Below, in pieces: positions 1-5,396 of a stretch of DNA of 14,024 nucleotides (position 1 is the stretch's first letter; every line of letters begins with the position of its first letter). The stretch is from Gammaproteobacteria bacterium. Lineage in GTDB: Bacteria; Pseudomonadota; Gammaproteobacteria; Arenicellales; Arenicellaceae. Position numbers and translations under genes: made by a program. The DNA lies in assembly GCA_030426005.1 (NCBI GenBank), contig JAUHZM010000048.1, forward strand, positions 1 to 14,024, written 5' to 3'. The notes beneath the pieces were generated by a model. It worked only from the letters and a program-made list of their open reading frames with translations, searched no databases and had not been told where the DNA came from.

Positions 1-1
1 C

Positions 2-694
2 GGGAAGCAAATCGAGGGCGACAATAAAACACCGATTGGTGTGTATCGCGTCACGCGTCATATTGAGGGAAAAGCGTTGCCAGATCTGTACGGTAAGGGT
101 GCCTTCCCCGTTGATTATCCTAATGTGTACGACCGCTATCTTAAGCGTACTGGTTACGGTATTTGGCTGCATGGTACGCCCTCTGACACCTATGCGCGTG
201 CGCCCTGGTCGAGTGAAGGATGCTTTGTATTAAGTAACGACGATTGGCTGGATATCGCACAGTTTGTGGATGTGAGTACGCATACCCCAGTGTTGTTGAG
301 CGAGCAAATAATCTGGCTGGACCAAGACCGTGCACAAGCGCAACAAAAGGATTTGCTGGATGTTTTGGCGCGTTGGGAGAAGGACTGGGAGTCGATTGAT
401 ACCGATGCGTTGATCGCGCATTATTCGGCCGAAAAGTTCAATCTCGGGCGCGGGAATTTCACGCAGTGGGCAGCACGAAAAAAACAAGTGAACCGGGGTA
501 AGACAGAGATTGAGCTCGAATTAGATATTCAGAGTCTGTTTCTCTATCCGGGCGAGGATGCAATGTTCGAGGTCACATTCACGCAGCATTACACAAGTAA
601 TAACTTTTCCAATACATCGGACAAGCGTCAGCTTTGGCAGAAAAACAGCAGCGGTCGCTGGCAAATTATCTACGAAGGCAAACCCAAACGTTAA
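2..694 (+). CDS. L,D-transpeptidase (YkuD domain) with NTF2-like C-terminal domain, 5' partial
   Basis: The reading frame is already open at base 2, so the start and any signal peptide lie outside the window; about 230 codons are visible. The first visible residues (GDNKTPIGVY) are the conserved entry to a YkuD catalytic domain. The active-site block follows: HGTP with its His codon at 170-172, then SSEGCFVLSN with the nucleophilic Cys at 221-223. YkuD enzymes make 3-3 peptidoglycan cross-links or attach proteins to peptidoglycan in the periplasm. Glu stands where many family members have His just before GC; I believe this is normal in Cds6-like members. From about base 340 to the end the protein has a helix-rich then beta-rich segment ending in WQIIYEGK, which looks like an NTF2/SnoaL-type domain. 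No good terminator follows directly. The transpeptidase call is firm; the domain name for the C-terminus is inferred. Confidence 0.88.
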   Translation, partial: GKQIEGDNKTPIGVYRVTRHIEGKALPDLYGKGAFPVDYPNVYDRYLKRTGYGIWLHGTPSDTYARAPWSSEGCFVLSNDDWLDIAQFVDVSTHTPVLLSEQIIWLDQDRAQAQQKDLLDVLARWEKDWESIDTDALIAHYSAEKFNLGRGNFTQWAARKKQVNRGKTEIELELDIQSLFLYPGEDAMFEVTFTQHYTSNNFSNTSDKRQLWQKNSSGRWQIIYEGKPKR

Positions 695-808
695 ACAAAA
701 CTAAGTAGTTGGTTCTAGTGTGGGACTGAATTATCAGGGATGCAGAATTAGTGCGGGAAGTCGGTGTGTGCGAGGGATTGCGCGTGAGCTAAAAGCCAAA
801 AAATAAGA

Positions 809-884
809 TGCCTAGGGTAGGCGAAATACCGTGTGTGAGGTATTCCAAGGGGATGTCGTTTGGGGGGACTGCCTACCCTAGGCA
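809..884. repeat. 14-bp perfect inverted repeat, branched stem; possible leftward terminator
   Basis: TGCCTAGGGTAGGC at 809-822 is exactly complementary to GCCTACCCTAGGCA at 871-884. The 48-base interior contains a second stem (823-830 with 839-846, 7 of 8 pairs) and a possible 4-bp third stem (CCAA 845-848 with TTGG 860-863), so the RNA could form a branched junction. On the minus strand the closing arm runs into TCTTATTTTTT; on the plus strand only ATTCTTTCC follows. A leftward termination role is therefore more likely than a rightward one. Confidence 0.6.
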
Positions 885-893
885 ATTCTTTCC

Positions 894-924
894 GGTACTA
901 CTGAAAGTGTCCTTCAGTAGTGCC
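894..924. repeat. 12-bp stem-loop
   Basis: Bases 894-905 pair with 913-924 across a 7-base loop (906-912). Eleven pairs are Watson-Crick and one is T-G (896 with 922), which still pairs as U-G in a plus-strand RNA. No T-run follows on either strand, so it is not a normal intrinsic terminator. It stands 9 bases from the 809-884 repeat and looks like part of the same structured unit. Confidence 0.6.
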
Positions 925-965
925 AATATTCGATGAGGTTTAGTAAAAAAAGAGACCAAAGAAAG

Positions 966-981
966 TAGTCGAAAACGACTA
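966..981. repeat. 6-bp hairpin with 4-base loop
   Basis: TAGTCG (966-971) and CGACTA (976-981) flank AAAA. Read leftward, it is followed by a pyrimidine-rich stretch that includes seven T at about 944-950. It could be the first hairpin of the candidate small RNA or an early weak terminator. Confidence 0.4.
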
Positions 982-997
982 ATTGAAGATTTTCAAA

Positions 998-1012
998 TGA
1001 TTCTTATTCTCA
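998..1012. promoter_or_regulatory. Fur-box-like sequence
   Basis: TGATTCTTATTCTCA agrees with the 7-1-7 Fur consensus TGATAAT-N-ATTATCA at 11 of 14 fixed positions. No protein gene starts on either side, so if it is real its target would be the candidate leftward small RNA, as with RyhB and PrrF. Matches of this quality in AT-rich DNA can arise by chance. Confidence 0.25.
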
Positions 1013-1070
1013 ACCCGTCAAAAATGTAACAGTGGGAAAGATATGTGAAAATGGGTTTCGTTTCAAGCAT

Positions 1071-1102
1071 GTTTGTAAAAAATTTACAAACTTATTTACA
1101 AA
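1071..1102. promoter_or_regulatory. Operator-like palindrome with an extra half-site
   Basis: GTTTGTAAA (1071-1079) and TTTACAAAC (1083-1091) form a perfect 9-bp inverted repeat around AAA. A third copy of TTTACAAA lies at 1095-1102. The palindrome overlaps the -10 and expected start point of the leftward promoter-like pair, which is where a repressor site would be placed. The protein that might bind is unknown. Confidence 0.35.
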
Positions 1103-1110
1103 ACTGTCAA
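1083..1110 (-). promoter_or_regulatory. Leftward sigma70-like promoter downstream of engB
   Basis: On the minus strand a perfect -35 TTGACA (1105-1110) is followed after 16 bases by TGTAAA (1083-1088), which matches the -10 consensus at four of six positions. It begins 12 bases beyond the engB stop and points into the gene-free region, so it would drive only the candidate small RNA. The region is AT-rich, which raises the chance of a false match. Confidence 0.35.
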
Positions 1111-1121
1111 TAAAGCCTGCT

Positions 1122-1736
1122 TTAAGCCCCAACCCATTCTGCCAATTGTGTTCGCATTGCTTCGACACCCTGATAGCTCTGAGATGAAAAAGGTTCGACC
1201 CCAAACTGCCCTTTTACTTTACGCAACTCGCGTTCAACTTGCAGAGTGATTGACGCAACTTTACCCCGTTTGAACTTGTCTGCCTTGGTCAACAATACCT
1301 GGGTCGGCAGGTCAGCCTCGCTAGCCCAGCGTATCATTTGCCAGTCTAGATCGGTTAAGGGATGGCGAATGTCCATGAGTAAAACCAAGACTCGCAAATT
1401 GGGGCGATCAGTCAGATATTCGTGGATGGTTTTTTCCCACTTTTGCTTAACCGCAAGCGGTACTTGCGCGTAACCGTAACCCGGCAGATCGACTAATCGC
1501 GCATTTTCACCCATTGAGAAGAAGTTGATTTGCTGGGTACGCCCGGGCACCTTACTGGTGCGTGCAAGTTTACGGCGATTACAAATTGCGTTAATGGCGC
1601 TGGACTTACCGACGTTTGAGCGACCGGCAAACGCGATTTCGACCTTTTCATCCTGCGGGAACTGATGGGGTTCAGCAGCGCCGAGGATAAACTCGGGGGC
1701 ACGTAGAATTTCAGGCAATGAATTATTTGAAGACAC
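1122..1736 (-). CDS. engB: Ribosome biogenesis GTP-binding protein EngB (YihA/YsxC)
   Basis: This 204-residue protein has every expected TRAFAC GTPase motif: G1 GRSNVGKS (38-45), the PGRTQQ switch I region (64-69), G3 DLPG (83-86), G4 TKAD (150-153) and G5 SSQ (184-186). EngB is usually essential and helps assemble the 50S ribosomal subunit in the cytoplasm; the length is normal for the family. The start is GTG at 1734-1736; an in-frame TGA three codons upstream excludes a longer protein. No clear Shine-Dalgarno sequence precedes it; a TTG at codon 7 is the only nearby alternative. A possible -10 (TACAAT on this strand, 1768-1773) would give a very short leader. It is divergent from the cytochrome c4 gene, an arrangement familiar in gammaproteobacteria. 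Confidence 0.96.
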   Translation of the reverse strand: MSSNNSLPEILRAPEFILGAAEPHQFPQDEKVEIAFAGRSNVGKSSAINAICNRRKLARTSKVPGRTQQINFFSMGENARLVDLPGYGYAQVPLAVKQKWEKTIHEYLTDRPNLRVLVLLMDIRHPLTDLDWQMIRWASEADLPTQVLLTKADKFKRGKVASITLQVERELRKVKGQFGVEPFSSQSYQGVEAMRTQLAEWVGA

Positions 1737-1838
1737 GGTGAATCAGAGAGCTGCTGGACATCCGTGGATTGTAACAAATACACAGCGCATAAGTGAGCTA
1801 CGCAGCGTGCTTATTTTCGCTAAAAGCAACGGGTACAC

Positions 1839-1867
1839 TTGAGGCTGTCGGTGCGTCATGATATAAA
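1839..1867 (+). promoter_or_regulatory. Promoter of the cytochrome c4 gene
   Basis: TTGAGG (1839-1844) and TATAAA (1862-1867) are separated by 17 bases, a good sigma70 match. Transcription would start near 1874 and leave a leader of about 44 bases. The leader contains the ribosome binding site TGGAGA (1905-1910), seven bases before the ATG. Confidence 0.55.
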
Positions 1868-1917
1868 ACCCGCCACTAAGAAACGCATTCCTTGAGCCTG
1901 TTACTGGAGACTCGTCA

Positions 1918-2538
1918 ATGTTGAAAAAATTATTAGTAATTGCTGGCATTTCGCTGTCTGGCATGGTCATGACGACATCGGCCCTGGCCGCAGGTGATGC
2001 CGAGGCGGGTAAAGCGAAATCAGCTGTGTGTGCAGCGTGTCACGGTGCTGCTGGTGTGAGTAGCTTACCGGTGAATCCGAATCTTGCGGCGCAAGTGCCA
2101 GGTTACATCAGTGCGCAATTAAAGGCATTCAAATCAGGTGAGCGCCAAAACGCGATCATGGCGGGCCAAGTTGCGGCACTGACCGAAGAAGATATGGCAG
2201 ATCTGGATGCGTATTATGCATCCCTTCCAGCCAGCACCGAAGTTAGCCTCACTGAAGAAGATATTCAAATGGCGGTTGCTGGTGAAAAGTTGTATCGCGG
2301 CGGCTATGCCGAGCGCGGTATTTCCGCTTGCATGGGTTGCCATGGCCCGAATGGTAAGGGTATTCCGATCCATTACCCGCGCGTTGCTGGTCAGCACAAA
2401 GGTTACTTGGAGCAACAGTTGTTGGCATTCAAGAAAGGCGAGCGCTCGGGACACAATGGAATTATGAAAAGCGTTGCGTTTAGCTTGTCAGAGCAGCAAA
2501 TCAAAGAGTTGTCGGCGTACATGGCTGGATTGCGATAA
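1918..2538 (+). CDS. Cytochrome c4 (di-haem c-type cytochrome)
   Basis: The 206-residue protein has a Sec signal peptide (KK at 3-4, hydrophobic 5-19, cleavage near ALAA at 22-25) followed by two homologous class I cytochrome c domains. Haem sites are CAACH (38-42) and CMGCH (138-142). Likely axial methionines are Met81 in the first domain and Met183 in the second. The repeated pattern GY-x5-QLxAFKxGER appears in both halves, as expected of the duplicated c4 fold. Cytochrome c4 is a periplasmic electron carrier that passes electrons from the bc1 complex to terminal oxidases. It has its own promoter, a good ribosome binding site and a strong terminator, so it is probably a single-gene unit. 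Confidence 0.95.
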   Translation: MLKKLLVIAGISLSGMVMTTSALAAGDAEAGKAKSAVCAACHGAAGVSSLPVNPNLAAQVPGYISAQLKAFKSGERQNAIMAGQVAALTEEDMADLDAYYASLPASTEVSLTEEDIQMAVAGEKLYRGGYAERGISACMGCHGPNGKGIPIHYPRVAGQHKGYLEQQLLAFKKGERSGHNGIMKSVAFSLSEQQIKELSAYMAGLR

Positions 2539-2567
2539 GCCGTATCCATAAAAAGAACGAGATTTAG

Positions 2568-2595
2568 AAGCGGCCGACAACGGCCGCTTTTTTTT
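2568..2595 (+). terminator. Rho-independent terminator after cytochrome c4
   Basis: AAGCGGCCG (2568-2576) pairs with CGGCCGCTT (2581-2589) around the loop ACAA, and T continues to 2595. This GC-rich stem with an unbroken T-tract separates the cytochrome gene from the nuclease gene 45 bases downstream. Confidence 0.93.
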
Positions 2596-2639
2596 GCGCT
2601 GCAGAAAACATTCAGCAGAGCCGGTGGTAAACTTGCTGC

Positions 2640-3074
2640 ATGCAAAAAACCTGGCAAACCACGCTTGATTCCTCGACCGCGATATTAGTGCCGACGCGCA
2701 GCCTAGCGACGTCGTTGCACGAAAATCTGGCACGGCAGCGCGTGGCATTAGGGCAGCGCGTATGGGAAGCACCCAATATCTTGGTTTGGTCTGACTATCT
2801 CAAACAACTATGGCGCTTTAATCGACGACAATTGAGCAGGCAGTCCGGGGCAATAACGTTGATTTCGCCCCAACAGTCGGCACTAATCTGGACCCAGGTG
2901 ATCGAAGCTTCGCGCCGAGAAGAGCGCAGCTTGACCTTGTTAAATGTGCAACAAACGGCAAAAGCGGTCCAACGAAGTTGGCGACTCATGCACGATTGGC
3001 TGATTGCACCGCAGACTTTAAGTTTAGATCATGTTGCAGACACTACGCAGTTTCTAGCCTGGATAGAAGATTAG
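2640..3074 (+). CDS. N-terminal fragment of the AddB-like nuclease
   Basis: If translation stops at the amber codon, this 144-residue piece is produced. It contains the family's opening block (VPTRSLA at 17-23, then a segment ending LVWSDYLKQLW) but no catalytic nuclease residue. It is cut inside a segment (FLAWIED) that continues naturally in the same frame after the stop. A stand-alone function is unlikely. Confidence 0.55.
   Translation: MQKTWQTTLDSSTAILVPTRSLATSLHENLARQRVALGQRVWEAPNILVWSDYLKQLWRFNRRQLSRQSGAITLISPQQSALIWTQVIEASRREERSLTLLNVQQTAKAVQRSWRLMHDWLIAPQTLSLDHVADTTQFLAWIED
3072..3074 (+). other. In-frame amber stop inside the nuclease gene
   Basis: The frame reads W-I-E-D-TAG-R-R-L-N-Q-R-G-L-I-D. 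Frame is unchanged across the site, so a base substitution rather than an indel explains it; TAC or TAT (Tyr) or CAG (Gln) are one change away, and an aromatic here would fit the pattern as I remember it in related proteins. TAG ends tas, ung and the peroxiredoxin gene in this window, so UAG is not reassigned. The ung stop even has the same following codon, CGG. Confidence 0.9.
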
Positions 3075-3110
3075 CGGCGTCTAAATCAGCGCGGTCTTAT
3101 CGACGAGCCG

Positions 3111-5396
3111 ATGCTGCTGGCAGCACTGCATAAGATCGAATTTAAGCCGGTTTTCTCGCGCCTTGTCTGGGAGTCATACGACCTCATTACGGATGTGCAA
3201 AAGCAGCATATTGCTGCATTGACGCAGCAGGGTGTTGACGTGTCCTATACACGTCCGCAGCAAACGAGTGACACCACACGCTACTTACGATTTGTTGACA
3301 GTCGCCAAGAGCTTATGTGGGCTTTGCGTTATGCGCGAGAAAAAATCGAAGTGGATGGCAATACACTGATTAGTATTGTGGTGCCTGATTTACAGCATCG
3401 ACAGGCAGAAGTCGAAGAGTTGGCGAGACGAATTTTCTACCCGGCGATGTCACCGCTTGACGTGCAGCAAAACCAGAACGTCTATCGTTTCAGTTTGGGG
3501 CGTAACCTGCAGCAATGGCCAGCAATTGACGCCGCTGTGAGTGCCATCGCGTTGTTACGCAACAAAACATCGACCACCGAACTCAGTTACCTTCTACGCA
3601 ATCAGTTCTTTAGCGCATTGCATGCGCACCAAGCACAATGTCGAGCTTTTGAAGCATGGTTGCGTCGCCGCCGTGTTCATAGCCTGTTGCTCGACAATCT
3701 TCCGGAATTGTTGTCAGAATTTATACAGCAGTATCAGAGTAGCAAACGAGCGGATTTACCGTTCGATGGCTTGGTTGTGTTTGTGCAGAGTTTGGTTAAT
3801 TCGCGGCAAGCGCTCATCGAGCAGCTACACAAGGCAAAGCAGTCCGATGGCTTTGCCGCTCTTAAATTTGGCGTCTGGGTCACCGTGTTGTCGGACTGGC
3901 TGGCACTGTGGGGTTGGCAAACCTGCGGCCGAAGTCAGTCAATGAACAGTGTGCAGTATCAATTGTCTCAGCGCTGGCATGACCTGATGCAGGAGCTTGC
4001 GAGTTTTGCTACCGTGCAGCAAGTTGCAGGACTAAGTCGCATCGTAGAGCTGCTGCAACAAATGGTACGAAATACGATTTTCTTGCCAAAGAGCTCCGCA
4101 GCGCCGATTGTGATTTCGGGTGTGTTAGAAGCCGTTGGTCGTGAGGTCGATCTATGTCTTTTAACTGGAATGCATCAGGACTACCCGCCACCGCCTCAGG
4201 GTGATGCGTTTGTTCCCTCACGAATTTTAGCTGCAACCGGGCATCCCGAGGGCGGAACATGCCATGGCTTTGAGCATATGTCGCAGGTGATCGACAATCT
4301 TTTGGCGTGCGCATGTCATCGCGTTGTGAGTTTTGCGCAACTTGGCAACGATGCCGAGGTGGTACGTCAGTCGGCGGCTAAATTTCGCCAGCACGTATTC
4401 GAAGAGCAAGAATTGGATGGCTTGTCTAAGGCTGTGGAGAGTCCACAAGCACCGACTATGTTGGAGACGCTTGCGGACACGGTTGGGCAGCCGTGGCCGC
4501 AAGAACAATCGCCTCGAGGTGGTTCACGTATTTTCGAATATCAGTCGCAGTGTCCGTTTCGGTCATATGCGACGCATCGCTTAGGCTTGCAGGCTGATGA
4601 TGAGGCGGAGTTTGGTCTCGATAATTTGGATCGCGGCAGTATTGTTCACTACTTAATGGAGCTATTCTGGACTAAGGTGAAAACGCAAAAGCGCCTGAAT
4701 CAATTGGCACCTGCCGAACGTGCCGAGCTGGTGGCAACGATTGTTGCGCGTGGTATCGAGGCGCCGAGTTTGAATCTTAGTCGTGAAAAGCGGACTTTGT
4801 TAAGGCACGAAGTGAGTCGTTTGGTTACGCTGATGACTGATTGGCTGGAGCAGGAGATCGCTAGGCCGGAACCCTTTACCGTGGTGGCGGTAGAACAACG
4901 TGGTCGCGCCGAAGTCGCGGGTATTGAGTTCGAATATATCGTTGACCGTGTTGATGTGACTGAGGACGGCCGAACCGTGATTATTGATTACAAAACGGGA
5001 TCGGTAGACAAAAAAGGCTGGCAAGGTGACCGCTTACGTTCGCCACAAATGCCATTGTACGCGTTAGCCCGCGATCAGCAATCGTCGACCCCGGTGGCGG
5101 GTATTGCTTTTGCGCAGGTCAAACAGGGCGACCATAAGTACGTCGAGTTTTCTGATCAAGGTATCTTTCGTGCCCCTAAAAAACCGCAAACCGATTTGGC
5201 GGAAGCGTGGCAACAAGCTCGGGCAGATTGGCCAGAGCTGTTTCGTGGATTGGCAAACGCATTTTTAAATGGTCACGCCGAAGTTGATCCGATCGACAGT
5301 ACTGTGTGCACCTACTGTGATTTGCAGGCGTTTTGCCGCGTCTCACAATTGCGCTTGGCATCTACTGATGGAGAGGAGCTTGGCGATGATTCATGA
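3111..5396 (+). CDS. C-terminal part of the AddB-like nuclease (open after the amber codon)
   Basis: This 761-residue stretch begins at the first ATG after the amber codon and includes the whole nuclease domain: the RGSIVH motif (508-513), DRVD (612-615), DYK (626-628) and the four cluster cysteines (481, 733, 736, 742). The frame is open back to 3075, so the ATG is only the first possible restart. No convincing ribosome binding site precedes it. Translation from here would give a nuclease lacking about 157 N-terminal residues. Confidence 0.65.
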   Translation: MLLAALHKIEFKPVFSRLVWESYDLITDVQKQHIAALTQQGVDVSYTRPQQTSDTTRYLRFVDSRQELMWALRYAREKIEVDGNTLISIVVPDLQHRQAEVEELARRIFYPAMSPLDVQQNQNVYRFSLGRNLQQWPAIDAAVSAIALLRNKTSTTELSYLLRNQFFSALHAHQAQCRAFEAWLRRRRVHSLLLDNLPELLSEFIQQYQSSKRADLPFDGLVVFVQSLVNSRQALIEQLHKAKQSDGFAALKFGVWVTVLSDWLALWGWQTCGRSQSMNSVQYQLSQRWHDLMQELASFATVQQVAGLSRIVELLQQMVRNTIFLPKSSAAPIVISGVLEAVGREVDLCLLTGMHQDYPPPPQGDAFVPSRILAATGHPEGGTCHGFEHMSQVIDNLLACACHRVVSFAQLGNDAEVVRQSAAKFRQHVFEEQELDGLSKAVESPQAPTMLETLADTVGQPWPQEQSPRGGSRIFEYQSQCPFRSYATHRLGLQADDEAEFGLDNLDRGSIVHYLMELFWTKVKTQKRLNQLAPAERAELVATIVARGIEAPSLNLSREKRTLLRHEVSRLVTLMTDWLEQEIARPEPFTVVAVEQRGRAEVAGIEFEYIVDRVDVTEDGRTVIIDYKTGSVDKKGWQGDRLRSPQMPLYALARDQQSSTPVAGIAFAQVKQGDHKYVEFSDQGIFRAPKKPQTDLAEAWQQARADWPELFRGLANAFLNGHAEVDPIDSTVCTYCDLQAFCRVSQLRLASTDGEELGDDS
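5371..5378 (+). promoter_or_regulatory. Ribosome binding site that sets the helicase-nuclease start
   Basis: GAGAGGAG ends seven bases before ATG 5386-5388, which fixes the start there. The open frame extends upstream to 5269, but those codons lie inside the nuclease gene and have no such site. Confidence 0.75.

Larger units (their letters stand above)
800..1076 (-). ncRNA. Candidate structured small RNA
   Basis: A leftward transcript from the promoter-like pair at 1083-1110 would begin near 1076. It would pass through a hairpin at 966-981 followed by a U-rich stretch, a 12-bp stem-loop at 894-924, and a 14-bp stem closing at 809-884. On this strand the last stem is followed by TCTTATTTTTT (798-808), which is how an intrinsic terminator ends. 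A Fur-box-like sequence sits at 998-1012. Seen directly: the complementary arms and the T-tract. Inferred: that they form one RNA of roughly 275 nt. It does not resemble 6S, tmRNA, SRP RNA or RyhB in sequence. Alternatives are a long structured 3' end of the engB transcript, or decayed repeat elements. Confidence 0.3.
695..1121. other. Gene-free, highly structured intergenic region
   Basis: These 427 bases lie between the convergent transpeptidase and engB genes and contain no convincing coding sequence. They hold an unusual density of signals: a 14-bp inverted repeat (809-822/871-884), a 12-bp stem-loop (894-924), a 6-bp hairpin (966-981), a Fur-box-like sequence (998-1012), a TTTGTAAA operator-like palindrome (1071-1091), and a leftward promoter-like pair (1083-1110). 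All are consistent with a leftward non-coding transcript, described separately. The first part, 695-800, shows nothing except a weak 5-bp hairpin at 699-710 and several scattered GGA triplets. Confidence 0.7.
2640..5396 (+). pseudogene. AddB-like PD-(D/E)XK nuclease, interrupted by one in-frame amber codon
   Basis: One reading frame from ATG 2640 to TGA 5394-5396 would encode 918 residues, but TAG at 3072-3074 interrupts it. The whole resembles the roughly 900-residue 'probable DNA repair protein' family related to AddB (TIGR03623). The N-terminus (AILVPTRSLA, 14-23) is the degenerate helicase-like part. A middle segment has the family pattern ISGVLEAVGREVDLCLLTG. The C-terminus is a complete nuclease: RGSIVH (about 666-670), DRVD (769-772), IIDYKTG (781-787). 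Cysteines at about 638, 890, 893 and 899 (QCPF, then CTYCDLQAFC) match the Fe-S cluster of AddB-type nucleases. An in-frame TAA at 2628-2630 fixes ATG 2640 as the first start; the ribosome binding site is weak. It overlaps the helicase gene by 11 bases. Since every motif is preserved, the break is either recent, a sequencing error, or read through. Confidence 0.75.

Noticed and set aside
730..870. Several GGA triplets on the plus strand, reminiscent of CsrA-sequestering RNAs of the RsmY/RsmZ type.
   Set aside because: They are not regularly placed in hairpin loops, there is no rightward promoter, and the terminator-like T-tract lies on the other strand.
993..1070. A 25-codon minus-strand frame within the candidate small RNA.
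   Set aside because: It has no ribosome binding site, sits almost at the predicted RNA start, and its product has no recognisable feature. The region reads better as non-coding.
3072..3074. Genome-wide reassignment of UAG to an amino acid.
   Set aside because: tas, ung and the peroxiredoxin gene in this window end in TAG at the expected protein lengths.
5269..5385. A longer start for the helicase-nuclease (39 extra residues).
   Set aside because: The extra codons lie wholly inside the nuclease gene in another frame, while GAGAGGAG is correctly placed for ATG 5386 and the protein then begins just before the Walker A motif as usual.
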